Assembly: GCF_008831285.2 (NCBI RefSeq)
Contig: NC_045144.1
Coordinates: forward strand, 25,187,716-25,251,715
Length of the DNA stretch: 64,000 nucleotides
Source: Nymphaea colorata
Lineage: Eukaryota > Streptophyta > Magnoliopsida > Nymphaeales > Nymphaeaceae
Reading direction: 5' to 3'
The position numbers and the translations under genes were made by a program. Shown here in pieces: positions 1-13,000 of this stretch. Within the stretch, counting starts at the first letter, position 1; every line of letters begins with the position of its first letter. The notes under the pieces are model-generated. The model worked only from the letters and a program-made list of their open reading frames with translations, did no database searches and had not been told where the DNA came from.

Positions 1-284
1 TAAAAAAATTCCAAGAAAACAAAAATGCTTTCCATAGACAGAGACGTGATCGTTTAGAACTCGCAGCATTGTAGGACCAAATCCATGACAAATGGATAGT
101 GATTGCTTTGGTTCTATCTTCAAACATGAAAGTGCTCCACCAGTAACCCTGATGTTGATACTTTGCAAAAAAAAAAAAAATGTGATTAGTTTTTTATAAA
201 CAAACAACAATATTATATATAATCATTTCTTTGGTTCTTTAAATAAAAAGTTACATACAGGAGCCTTGTTTATTATTTTAATGG

Positions 285-365
<81 letters not shown>

Positions 366-1052
366 TATATATATATGCGCGTGTGTGTACGGGTGCGCAA
401 ATGGTAATGAAATCCAATTAAAGAGCATGAAAACAAAGGGTTTCAAAAGTAAACCAGAAATATTAGGGTTTTTTACATTATCTGATCCATTTTAAACTGT
501 ATCTATTTAGCAGTTACCATCCCAAGTTCTTGGGTTCACTGTTCCACCAGTAAAGCTGTCAGTCAATTGGATCTGAGCGTGATCTCTGGTCAAATCTGAT
601 CCAAATTGCTATGTTGAACATTTAAACTCAACATTTGATCCTGACCAGATCGGTAGGACCGTATCTAATAACAGACAGGCTAACCTTTGTTCCAAATCCA
701 ATTAGCTGATCTGATTTGGATTTACAAGATCAGTTTGCATAAGCAGAAAAATTAGGGGAACAAATATGGTTTTTAGGCTTTGGTCTACCAAGTTCAGTTT
801 TCATTCAATTTCTCATACAATTCTGATTTGAGTATGAACAATTGACATTCTTTTGACTTTTTAATTGAATCTCACACTTGAACTTGTTTAAATTTAATAG
901 TTGCCTTATATTTATGTTTCACACATCTCCAAGGGGTTTGGTATAGCTGATCGAGCTAGCAGTTGGATCAATAGTTGTGGGCGTGAACTCTCTGCACAAG
1001 TTGAAGCAGGTAGCGCCCAGAGTACACCATTGGGTGAACCACAAAATTTCTC
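1..1052. other. Intergenic, no gene seen
   Basis: AT-rich sequence with the AT microsatellite and scattered short motifs of the type 'gatctgatttgga', which recur in several old repeats of this window. I see no coding region with family similarity, no RNA gene and no transposon ends. Confidence 0.6.
289..376. repeat. (AT)n microsatellite
   Basis: About 44 AT dinucleotides with one GA interruption near the right end, followed by a short GTGTG run. The Tyr-Ile repeat reading frame on the minus strand here is a product of the repeat, not a gene. Confidence 0.97.
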
Positions 1053-1060
1053 GTACTAAG

Positions 1061-1487
1061 TAGGGGTGAACAACGAGTTGAACTCTTTAGCTTCTGAACG
1101 AATTTTCGAGCGGAGTCATTTGCTTAACGAGTCAAGTTCGAGTTCATGAATCGACTCATTCAAATAATTGAGTTGAGTTTGAGCTCAGCACGTAATTGCC
1201 GAATCGAGCTTTAATCAAGACGATATAGTCAATTTGTCGAGCATTAACCGAGTCGAGCTCGAGCTCAACACGTAATGATGAATATCAATTCTATTCAAAC
1301 GAGTTTATCGAGCCTTAATTGGATCGTGCTTGAGCTCAACTTGTAACGATAAATATCAATTCTATTCAAACGAGTTTGTCGAGCTCGAGCTGCTTCCATC
1401 GAGCTATTCTCGAGGTCGAGGTTTCATTAGTCGAGCAAAGCTCGAGCTGACTGGACTCGGGCTCAACTCAGCTCGTGTTCACTCCTA
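1061..1487. mobile_element. hAT-like MITE, 427 bp, with 8-bp target duplication
   Basis: The left end reads TAGGGGTGAACAACGAG and the right end, inverted, reads TAGGAGTGAACACGAG, giving terminal inverted repeats of about 16 bp with small differences. Flanks are GTACTAAG at 1053-1060 and GTCCTAAG at 1488-1495, a 7/8 match, which fits the 8-bp duplication of hAT transposons. The interior is full of CGAGCTCGAGCTC-type palindromes and has no transposase. The same interior motif recurs at 27.9, 48.0, 48.9 and 50.4 kb. Confidence 0.85.
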
Positions 1488-1495
1488 GTCCTAAG

Positions 1496-2483
1496 TGTGG
1501 TTTTTCCAAGTCAAATCCACATGGCGACGAACACGTGGTGGGATAGGTGACCCAGTATCATGACCAACAAACACATGAGATCCAAACAAATTGGACAGCA
1601 CATCTGATCCGTCAAAGATGGCAATGTATGAATAAAAAGTATACTCCCAATAAGATTCAAAGCTTTTGTGGCTGGTTATTACAAGAAGGTGAAAGAAGCT
1701 GTGACTTCATCTCCGATGAAATTGCATTACTTCCAGGTAAGCAGGAGGTTAAAAACTCACTATATGTAAAAGAGACTCGAAGGTCTCCTCATTCTCCCTA
1801 CGCCAAGTTTGTAGGCTGCGTCGAGACCTACGAGGGGTATGGTACACTCGTCAATTAGAATGTCGTGAACCTATCATTTATAGTACAGATGAGTAGCACC
1901 TATAATAATCGACCGAGAATGCGCCTTTTGTTAGACTGCTGCCCAACCCGCTACACTAGGCTCCTTAGAACAGTAAATCTTGCCATTTTCATTTGATTTC
2001 ATACAAACATTTGGAACTCTTAAATGAGGAATATTAAGATGTAGGAAGATTCAACCGCAGGCCTAGATGTTAGTGGATCATGTTTATGTTTAAGAAGCCA
2101 AGCTGGAACAAGATGAACTTGAGATTAGTAAAGAAAATATCATATTTGATAAAAAATAAATTCATGAATATGATGTTTTCAATGCAGATCCTGATCCGAA
2201 GTAGACACAACTTGAATGCATGTAACAATTAGAGATTTGGTATAGTAATTACAAACTTAAAACTTTTGGAGTTAATGAACCAATAAAAAAAGCCGTTATG
2301 AAGTTATACACTTATTAGCAGATAGGCATCGAACCGTATGGGAATTTATTTTCATTTTAAATTCGATTAAATATCTTAAAATATTTAATAAAACAAAAAA
2401 ATACTTAATATTAAAATGTTACAATTGGCCAGACTTATTTGGGTTTTTAACTTTTAGTCAATATGCCTTTAAAGTAGTCAAAC
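1496..2483. other. Intergenic, one unsupported ORF
   Basis: A 103-codon frame lies at 1547-1858 (+). It resembles no family I know, has no visible promoter or splice context, and lies next to a transposon, so I do not call it a gene. The rest is AT-rich without structure. Confidence 0.5.
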
Positions 2484-2484
2484 T

Positions 2485-2759
2485 TAAGCCTGGGCATCGG
2501 GCCGACCCGACGAGCTTGACCAATAAAACTTGAGTTGGAGTTCGGTTTAGGCTTGGCCCGATTAAATTAAAAAAGTATATATTGTTAATATAAAATAATA
2601 TATAAATATAATTCATCGTAATAAAAATAATTTATATATAAATATTAATAAAAATAAATATTAAAAACAAAATTTTTGGGTTGGGCTAGTGCCTTTTTTT
2701 CATGTTCGAGCTTGAGTCGAGCCAAATACCGGGTACTGCCAGCCTGATGTCCAGCCTTA
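2485..2759. mobile_element. Small inverted-repeat element, 'AAGCCTGGGCATCGGGCC' ends
   Basis: The left end TAAGCCTGGGCATCGGGCC is matched in inverted form at the right end as TAAGGCTGGACATCAGGC. The interior is AT-rich, with a second GTCGAGCC/GGCCCGA-type motif near each end. No coding capacity and no convincing target duplication. Related ends occur at 41.44, 49.99 and 57.52 kb. Probably an old non-autonomous DNA transposon. Confidence 0.6.
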
Positions 2760-4879
2760 GTAAGACTAAACTGGATTTCACTTTCACCCATTTTATACTA
2801 TAAATGTAGGGAATACATTCATTTGTTTTATAAACAATATGAATCACATCTACATACAGGCTGTCATTTGCATAAAGTTGTTTAAAAGGGCTTGTAATTT
2901 AATCATGATTTATTAGGGGGCGACTTGCTACTTATGCCATTTCATCAGAGGGTTTTTTATGAAAGAAACCAAATTAAATTTTTTAAATTTTAATTAGGAC
3001 CGAAATATCAATTTTTAAAATTTTATATAAAACAAATAAAATTTTCTAAAATTTACGTTTTTTTTTTAATTTCAAGTTGGGGTAAGGCCCAAATGAACCC
3101 TACCTTGGTTTGGCTCCTGGCAAACCAAGTGAAAGGATTCCCCTACCCATGACATTTTAGGGTGAGTTAAATTTTTTTTTGTCGTAGAGATCAATTTGTA
3201 GTTTCAAAATTTTAATAAAAATTGAAATATTTTTTTTAAATTATATATATATATATATATGTATATATTAAATTAAAATTTTTTAGATTTAATTTTTAAA
3301 ATTTTTAAAATCTTAAAAAAAGCCAACGTCCCCCTCAAAAACCTAACCACGTGGAGCAGCCACTCAGGGGGAATTGCGTGGACAATTCAATGAAACGGGA
3401 ATTATCAAGAAAGAAAACAAAACGGGACCCAACCATTGGGCCCCACAATAATTGGCGACAACGGCTACATGAATTTATGGATCTCCTCATTAAACAGCCA
3501 CCTCGAACGGCACCAACTATCCGATCCGTTTTTTTTCTTCTTTTTTTTTCTCTTCTCCTTCCTGAACGTTGGAAGCTCGTTTTGAAAGTGCCATAAATGG
3601 AGCCGCGGCCGTCGCTGTCTGCCGACATCCCCCCTCAGCGACTGAGGCTTTTTGAAAAAATCAGTTCCTTTATTGCGCTTTTCCAGAAAAAAAAATAATA
3701 GGAGGACTTTCGACACGTATTGGACACAAGGCATACACTGGTGCCTGCCGACCACGGCGTTATTGTCGTGAGGTAATTTCTTATAGCCCCCAGACATTCA
3801 TAATAATGTTTGAAAACCACCCTTACAGAAAATGCTACCGGCTCCACGGGCTCGTGTTTGATTCCATATCTATTGGCATTTTGGAATCCAACTGACAATA
3901 TAATAATGTACATGGATATAAATAATTTCCTTATCGAGTTTCGTAAATATTAATTTTTTTTCTTTTTATAGATATCCAGATCTGATTATATGGAAAAAAT
4001 TCGAATCTAACTTCAAATCGAGATTGAACAATATAAGATTAATCAAATGTAATAATAGCTATACATGATCCGAAACCTATATGTTCTCGTCTGAAGGGTA
4101 ATATATATAGCTGTTTTATGTATCTACTCCAAATATTAAAGATAGATTTTTTTATGAATTTGCTTTAATATTTACGGTAAATATATGAAAATTAATGTTG
4201 CCAAACATACTTGGTCATGTAGCACATGCAACATTAGATGAGCAAATCCATTAAAAATGGATCGGATCCGGATATACTCATGTTTGAATCTAATGCGGCA
4301 ACACATGATCTAGATTGAATTTGGACCGGCACAAGATCTTGTGGATCAGAACAGAGTTGAATGTGGGGAGTTTAGATCCAAAAAGAGAAATGTAAGCAAC
4401 ATGTGTTTTTACATATTTGAAAGTTAATCTGAATATAAATTGGATCTGGTTTAAAACATTTATCCGAATTTCATACAATTTCAGCCAGTTTTAAATTATT
4501 TTATTACCAAATAAACTGAATTTAGGTTCGATCTGCATTAGTTCCTCTTAACTTCACTTTCCATTTCTTATTAATAGGAAGAGAAAAGTTGAAAGATGTT
4601 AAATAAAGAGCTTACATCAAGATTCAAATAATTTTTTATGAGATATTTGTGGTTGAATCACAACCTTGAATTGCATCACTCATTAAATTCTTTATTATAA
4701 TAAGAAATTAAAAAGATATTAAAAAAAATATTTGATATATAAGCTTTTACAACTCGAAATAGTAAAGCATAATCGGAGACCTGTTTTAGAAATGTTAAGA
4801 AATATCAACATCTTAGCGAATATTTGAGAAAAATAGAGACAGAACGGAAATTTTGGCTGGAAAATGGTCCACTAAAGCT
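2760..4879. other. Intergenic sequence upstream of the OSCA gene
   Basis: AT-rich, with T-runs, a (TA)n stretch at 3242-3270 and a short GC-richer block at 3335-3640. The overlapping small frames on both strands at 3335-3913 are mutually exclusive and resemble nothing. No RNA gene seen. The last few hundred bases should contain the channel gene promoter, but I cannot point to a convincing TATA box. Confidence 0.5.
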
Positions 4880-5281
4880 GTTCACCCTCGCCCTTCCCTC
4901 TCTCTCTAGGAATCCAAACGTTTCTTCAATCCAACGGTTTCCGTCCCACTTTCACTTTGCATCCACACCCTCTGTCTCTTCGTCTTCCTTCTCCTCATTC
5001 CTTCCTTCCTTTTGTTGTTCTTTCTTTGTTCTTCTGTTGTACTCTTGTTCAAGTGATTCTGTAGAGAGAGCCGCTGCTGTGCTGGAGGAACAGGAAGAAA
5101 GATATTTTGATGGTTTTGTGCCCAAAGGAAGCTAGGAATCACATAAGCAGATCTGCCGTTATTTTTATCTCTAATTCACAGCCCATTGTAGAAAGGTAAC
5201 GCTCTGAAGCGACATTAAAAAGTTCGTCACTCTTTTTCCCGTCATTTTCATTGGTCCCCACACTCTCCTCTCCCTCTCCCC

Positions 5282-5322
<41 letters not shown>

Positions 5323-5375
5323 TGAATTCTCTGATCAGTGGAAGATTGGATCCTCTTTTCGCCTTGCCAATCCAG
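4880..5375 (+). other. Probable 5' leader exon of the OSCA gene
   Basis: A pyrimidine-rich, relatively GC-rich block ending in a good splice donor (TCCAG|GTAGTG at 5375/5376). The next plausible acceptor is TTTCAG| at 6921, which leaves a 53-nt leader piece without an ATG directly before the start codon at 6975. A (CT)n tract at 5262-5318 lies inside it, as is common in plant leaders. Transcript ends are inferred; the 103-codon frame at 4824-5135 is not considered coding. Confidence 0.4.
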
Positions 5376-5891
5376 GTAGTGTGGAGAACTATCTGATGGT
5401 GTGATGGATTTGCTGCTTTATGTGGATTAGCCTCATGCTAGCTATTGTGGTTGTCTTCACCATACAGAATGCCGAAACTTCCTGTTTTTATGCGGATAAA
5501 GTAGGAGAATGCAAGAAACATGATATAGAGATAGTCTTTGGATGCCCACCCAGATTTTCAGGAGTTTGAGACAGTTGGGAAGTCGCCATGTGGAGGACAA
5601 TACGATATCCCAACTACTTGTGATTTTCTGGGCAAGTGGGTGAAGCAAAAGCCGTTCTAACTGGAGTCCCCTTCACGGTTCGTTATGCGAAAATTAATTT
5701 TGACTACACCGAGGAGCTGGAGTTTGTCCGTTCGTTTCTAAAATTTTGCTTGGTTTTGATCCTAGCCTGTCTCTGATGATCGAAGGGACTCACTCGTGGA
5801 CTTTGATTTTTAGTTCACTTTGTTTTTCTTATTTGGTATTTACTGAGCTTTAGGTCAAACGTTGTCCTGGTTCTAAATCCCAAGTGACAGT

Positions 5892-6033
5892 AAGGTTCAT
5901 AAATAGCTGGCGTGCTGCTAGAATAAGTTAGACGGAATATGTAATTTCTGTCGTTGTGTCACAAGGTTCATAAAAAGCTGGCGATCTACCAGTGTAAGTT
6001 AGATGGAATATGTAATCTTCGTTGTTGTGGGGA
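5892..6033. repeat. Two-copy 71-bp tandem repeat in the leader intron
   Basis: The motif starting AAGGTTCATAAA at 5892 recurs at 5963 with about 85% identity over the unit (…GGAATATGTAAT… is shared). It lies in the inferred 5' leader intron of the channel gene. Confidence 0.8.
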
Positions 6034-6974
6034 GGTTGGTAGTTTCTTAGGACGCGGAAGTCGGTTTTAGGAACATCAAGCGGCATAAGACAACGTTTTC
6101 TATGACGTGGAAGACAGTGTTAGGCTGATTAATTCATTTGATAAAGTTGAAAGCCTTAATTTCCTTCCTTGGCTTAGCCGTTGGAGTTGGAAAGATAAGA
6201 AGGCAAAAGAAGATTGCGGGAAGTTAAATGAGAAATTGTTCTTTTTTACTTGACTGCCGATAGATTGCAGGGGTATAGATTGATCAGATAATTTCTTGTA
6301 TTTGTTGGTTCTTGACTTCTAGCCTACTAAAGCCTAAGTTAGCAGTTAGCACCTTGTATTGGCTTTCATAGTGTTGCCATGCTGGACACTGCTATGTATT
6401 AGCAGAACTTTAAGCATTCAACTAACTTTAAAATTAGAGAACGGTATGTACTCATGTTCACTAAATAGATGTCATATAGTTCAATCTAGAGGTTGATGCA
6501 TGCCATGGCTGAAAATGGGTTGGACTTGGGATAACTAAATAAATGTGAGGACAGTTTGCAGTCAGATAAGGACAGCAAAAATGCAAAAATCCTGTTACCT
6601 GATCCAATACACCTGCACGGAAAACTATGATTAAATGAAGTGTTCACTTTCCTTAGTATTCTGAATCTCTTTTCATATCATGAACTTGTTTACAAAATTG
6701 TACGATGGTGCTTTGTCCTTATTTGTTTAAATTTATAGGTTTTCCTGAACATCTTTCTCTGCTACAGACAACGGTTGTCAGAAGTTGCTATTCAATAGCT
6801 TTGTGGATCATCATTATTTTCATATTTTCCTTTCTTTTTTTGTTTAGTTTGTTTCCCCTAAGGTGAATTGAAGGAGAATCAGTTTATTTTTTTAATCTAT
6901 TATTGTCACTATGAATTTCAGGGTGATAGGCATTCAGCAAGGTTTGAGAGCGCCTCGGCCTTTGCAACACAGAG

Positions 6975-9900
6975 ATGGCTACACTTTCTGACATAGGGCT
7001 TTCAGCAGCTATCAATATCCTCACGGCAATTGCATTTCTTCTTGCATTTGCTGTACTAAGGCTGCAGCCAATCAATGATAGAGTTTACTTTCCAAAATGG
7101 TACCTCAAGGGTTTACGAGTCAGTCCGACAAGTTCTGGAATGCTTGTTAGCAAGTTTGTCAATTTGGACCTGAAATCATACTTGAAATTTTTAAATTGGA
7201 TGCCAGAAGCATTGAGAATGCCAGAACCTGAACTGATTGACCATGCAGGACTTGATTCTGCAGTTTACCTGAGAATTTATCTGGTTGGGTGAGCAATATT
7301 TTCCTCTTCAACCTTTTATTATGCCTCTCTCCCTCTCTCCCCTTTGATACTTAGTGGCACGTCTAAGTACAAAATGTTCATAGTGGGAATCTGCTGCCGC
7401 AGGTATTTTCAGATAGCATCTCTTAGTTTGAAAATTAGCTTGTAAGCTGAAGAAAATAAATGCTCATTAATTGCTTATGGGTAAGCAAGGAAGAGTTCAA
7501 CAGCTTATATATAGCTTCTGAAACTATCACTTTATTTCAAAGTTTCACATTTGAAGTTGGAGCACTGAAGAAATGGAGGTTCATAGCCTATGTCACATGG
7601 ACGTAGCTGTAGACATGCAGATTCAGAATTTTTATTGAATTTATGATGTGACCTTATATATAAGAAGGCATGATGGGGAGTCAAAGTAGAGTTCTGTGTG
7701 ACATGGCTCATAACCCTATAATGATAAGGGTGAAAAATGAAATGAAAATATAAAATATAACCTCACTTTGTGGCACTTCCATTGTACAACATGTTGAATT
7801 ATGCAAATCTGATGAGCGATTACTTCTGACATCATCTCTTATGTTGAGATTTAGCTTGAGTACTGAATAAAAGTTATCGTGATAACACAATACTAAAATG
7901 CTAAATCAAAATGGAGTTTAACCTGGCATATTTAGACAGGCCAATTTTGTGGGATCCCTGTGGTCAAATTGTGGGAAAATCATGGGTTAGCCTTTAGACA
8001 TTGTAATATGCATGCATTTGGACCAGTAAATGCCCAACCTACCTATGTCTTTGTGGCAATGTCCTTGTGTTGCTGCACACCAGCACCTTTGCCTGTGTCA
8101 TGTGGAAAAGAACTTGAAAAAGCTTAACTTTGGCTACTCAGATAATCACATGTGAATGAAGTCCTCTTTGGCTGTGGGAGTATAATATGGTACCGATATG
8201 AGAGTTTAGTTGAAGGTTAAAATCTACATAATATAACTATATAAGCATATTCAAAATGCAGTTTAGTAGAGTCAGTTACCTACTTGTTTTTGTGTCTCAT
8301 TTCTCTCTAGGTTTTTTAATCTCTAATCTGTTGATTTATTTAATGTATTTTTCAAGCTTATTCCAAGCCAATAACTCATTTTCTTTTTCCTGCTATGTGC
8401 AGCCTTAAAATTTTTGTTCCTATAATGCTTTTTTCTCTTGCAATCCTCATCCCTGTGAACCGGACAGATCATTCAATAGCGCCTGGCAAAAATGGCACAT
8501 TTAGTGAAGTTGACAAGTATTCAATTTCCAATGTCGAGCATAAATCAGACAGGTGAATTTATCCTTGCCTACATAAAGCTTGTGTATTATATATAAATTA
8601 TATTGCTTGTGTCCATTGAAGTCATGATTTCATGTAAAACAGTTCACTACTGCATAGTAACCGTCATGGATGCTGCATATTTGTCTGTTTTCCTTTCAGT
8701 AAGTTTATATATCATCATGAAATGCTCTCCTGCATGCATAATTTTTGGCTATTTTAGGTGCCTGTTTGTTACTTTGTTCAACATGTGGGAAGGATGCATC
8801 TTTCATATGAAAGGTACAACCTTCAAGATGCAATGACAAGGTCAGGGAAGTGCTTCCAGTGATGTGGCACAATGAAATCAATTTCATTTGAAAGCAAAAT
8901 TTTCACTACGAAAAATGTTTTTTGCATCTGGATTTGCATAAACTCTGTCCACCTGAAAAGAACAAGGTATTTGTTCCTCCACATTTGGCAAGCATTTTTC
9001 CCATGGGTTCAAGGGAGAACAAACTGCTTTGCGAAAAGGTTGTATGTGCATGCGCTTTGTTGGATTTGCAAGTCTTTTTTTAATTTGATCAGGTGTAGTT
9101 GTAATAGTTCATGCATCAATACTTGCACCTTGATTTGGTTGGCAACTTTCCATTTCAGGTTTTGGTCTCATTTAGTAATGGCATATGCATTTACGTTTTG
9201 GACATGTCGTGTACTGCTGAAGGAGTATGAGAAAGTTGCAACAATGAGATTGCATTTTCTTGCATCTGAAAAACGCCGTCCAGATCAATTTACTGTGAGT
9301 TTTAATGATTCCTTGGGGGCAATCCTTTTTTGTGTCTCCTGTTATACGATAACTATTACAATTACTTTATTAAATGTAGTGATTACTTTCTCAGTTGTTA
9401 AATTCTGATACAATTAGTTTTGTACTTCTTTCCTATTTTTCATCTTTGGGCACTTGTGATATTGGATTAATCAGTTAATGGTGGTGAAAATTATGAGAAC
9501 ATGCATTCATAGCCAAAAAGGGTTTCTGTATGGTTGTTTCTTGTACCTAAAGTTGTTTAGGTATATGGACATGTTTTACATAAATATGAAAGGTGGTCGA
9601 TGAATCTCGTTAAACAACACTAGTTTCTTTGTTACACTTGTGAAACATCATAGAATATGTTAGTTATAGGCACTTGAACTAAAGAATCAATATCGAAGAA
9701 AACTGAGTAAGTCACTAAAGCATTAAGGGTCAGTTACTTGTAAACTGCCTCTTTAAGGAGGTCACCAGAGAGATGTTTCTCCAACATGATGTAGTTCGCC
9801 AAATTATCAGTAATGTTCAACTACATTTCTGCTCATTAGATTTATGTTTTTAACTTTGGTTTAAAATCTTTAGATTGGATATTGCCAAACTTAAGGATTA

Positions 9901-9990
9901 ATGGCATTACTTTCACAGTCAAGTATTTATGCTTTTGCTATGTAATATTTATATTGTTCTACCTTATGATATTGAAAAAGAACTGCCAGC

Positions 9991-10034
<44 letters not shown>

Positions 10035-13000
10035 ATGCGTATATATATATAATCTTTCTATAGTGGGGATTAATGAAAGATATTTCCCTTTTGTACTTTT
10101 CTTTCACTCCAATGTTGAAGTTGGACAGCATTCAGTTCTTGATTTTTTTTTTTTCTTTTTGCCTTTTAGATGCTATCCATATTTTGCTTTTCACTTTTGT
10201 TTTCAATAGGGCATTCTGTTCATCAGTTACTTCTCTCTTATCCAGACCAGCATATTGCATGTGTATAAAGTGCTCAAGCTAATTTCTGCCTTTGTTTATA
10301 TCACTATTGCTCATTATATTGAAATGCAGCATATATGGAATCATTCCTTCTGTTACGGATTGCATAATAACATATAGACTCAGATGTGCATACATATTCC
10401 ATACTGATGAAAGTACCTGCATAGCCAACAAGTCTATATGTAAAATTTTTAACTTTGATGTCATGGATAAGCCACACAGACACTGCATAGCCAACAAGTC
10501 TGTATGTAAAAATTTTAACTTTGATGTCATGGATAAGCCACACAGACACTGCATAGCCAACAAGTCTATATGTAAAAATTTTAACTTTAATGACATGGGT
10601 AAGCCACACAGACAAATACATGATAATGAGAAAGCTACCTCTCGTTTGGAAGAAAATCAATAAACTCGTACATCTTTCTTGTTTGACATCTTAAGAATCT
10701 GTGTTATATACGGTTGCCATTATCAAGTAGAACTTTAGCTTCCTTTTATTTGTATGCCACTATTTATTCTCCTTTGTCCTTGTCAGGTTCTTGTACGCAA
10801 TATACCTTCAGACCCTGATGAGACAGTCAGCGAACATGTTGATCATTTTTTTCGTGTAAATCATCCTGATCATTATCTCACTCACCAGGTAAATCTTGAT
10901 TAATGTTATTTGTCAGCAATGGCACCAATTTCACATACATATAGTTGTGTTGATCCTACCACTATATGAACTTGTGTTAGCCACGACTATTACCACGCAA
11001 TAGGTGTTGTCAATTTATTATATTCTTTATTGTCCATGAATTTAGTTCAGTTAAATCTGTACATTTGGGAAGTTTCAATAACATTTGCCAGATTGAAAAT
11101 GGTTCTATTGAAATGCATTGGCAACTTTACAACAAAGAAGCACCATAAAATTGTGTAGTTGACAACAAAATTGTATGCGTACTTTCATCATGATGTCCAC
11201 TCAATGTGGAGCATTGTTTTCCATCACTCAAAATGATAAAAAGCCTAGACCTGCTTTGAAAGTTTTATTTTGTGTCTGTCTATCTTATTATTTTATGTGA
11301 AGATGTTGAGTTGTTGACCAAAGAGAAAGAAAGAGACTATGGTGAATATTTAGCTTCCTAGAAAAACTCCCAAGAGGACCTCATCAGCAATTCACAAGAA
11401 GGATGGTGAATATTTTAGCTTCCAGAACTTGATGTGCTGCTGTATTAATTGCTATGGTTAATGGAGAGCAGGTGCATATTTTCAGGAAATAATTCATCGT
11501 GTAGCTATTAATGCTTATTCATGCGCGAACTTCCTTTCCTAGTTGGCGTAGTCTGCATTTTGGGTAGAAATTTAGTTAAACACCACTTATTACTTTCTTT
11601 GGAACGATCAAGTATGGTTGTATAGACACACACACATAAATGTATAATATCATTTGCCTGGTGAATGAATTGTAGGTTGTCTATGATGCAAATAAGCTTT
11701 ACAAATTGGTTAAGAAGAAAAAAGGCCTCCAAAACTGGCTGGTTTATAACCAGAACAAGTATGAGAGAAATCCAGAAAAGCGTCCAATGAGAAAGGTAAC
11801 GTTGTCATATTTACAGTTCTCTCTTTCCTGTTCCAGCAGATTTGTAATCTTGTTTGTATTGGCATTTGTATGGGTAAACTAAAAACTAATGGCTTATCTT
11901 TTGTGTACAAACCAAGACTGTCTTATACCTGTGCCTCTGGCGTATGTTGTGCAGACTGGATTCTTGGGGCTTTGGGGAGAGAGAGTTGATGCAATTGATT
12001 ATTACACAGCAAAAATTAGCAAGATTTCAGAAGAAGTAAGTTTTATTGCTTGATTATATTTCATGAACCTTTGTTCTTCATCATTCTGCATATTGGCTAT
12101 GACACTAGAGATTTTTTATTTTGCTGGATTTTTCTGTTTATGGTTTTGGTGCTGTGTTGGTTGTTGTTCCATATGTCATTCCCTATTACTTTGTGACCTT
12201 TGTTTTTGAATAACATATCCTTGTCTGTCCACTGTCAAAGAAAAGTATTAGGAATCAAGATTGTTAAGCACAAGAATTGTTTCCTCTCCATCTTTAGCAA
12301 TACCACTTATTTTACAATTTACATCTTATGATCCTGGTGAATCTTTAATCGGTAGAGTAGGCCGTTCAGGTATGAAAACATTCCTCTCACCTTGGAGTAG
12401 GCTAACCTCTTCTATAATTCGACCTTAATCTGGACTGCAAAAGGTCTTAGGTGCATTGAGCTCAAGTTTTGTGCACTGCTTGTGCTAAGTGGATGTTAAC
12501 GCTTTTGGTCAACATCTCCATGTTGTTGAGTTGTGTAAGCAGATCCATTATCAACTTCAAACTAAACTTTACAGATGATGCAACAATTCAGATAAAAAAC
12601 GGAAGTAGAGAAGCAGGACCTCATGCAAAAATCAATTACTTCTAACTGATTTTCTTTTTTGATCTAGTGATATGGAAAATATGGGGCTTAACTCTTAAGG
12701 CGTAGCCACAAATATCGTTCTCGGGTTTTTATCGCCAGGTTTTCTTGGGTATTTATTGGCAAAGTTTTTTTTTTGGGAAAATTTTAGATTTTTTAAAAAA
12801 AATAAAAAGTCAAAATGTTAGGTAAAAATACAAGAAACGAAAAACTAATAAGTACTGTATTGCATTTAGGAGGTCATGTTAAATACCTAGAACAAGAGGA
12901 AATAAAACAATGAAACAGGCAGAAAAATGAAATAAAAAACAAAGGAAAAAATCACGATAAAATAGCAATAAAATCACGAGAACGTCGCGACAAATTCACT

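Noticed and set aside
223-417. 64-codon minus frame with Tyr-Ile repeats
   Set aside because: Produced entirely by the (AT)n microsatellite.
3335-3913. Overlapping small frames on both strands
   Set aside because: Mutually exclusive, no family similarity, basic Lys/Arg runs from A-rich sequence.
4824-5135. 103-codon plus frame
   Set aside because: Lies in the CT-rich leader region of the OSCA gene; Ser/Phe-rich composition follows from the pyrimidine tract.
10279-10663. Repetitive frames on both strands, and a CRISPR-like look
   Set aside because: It is a tandem 66-bp minisatellite without spacers, inside an intron of a plant gene.
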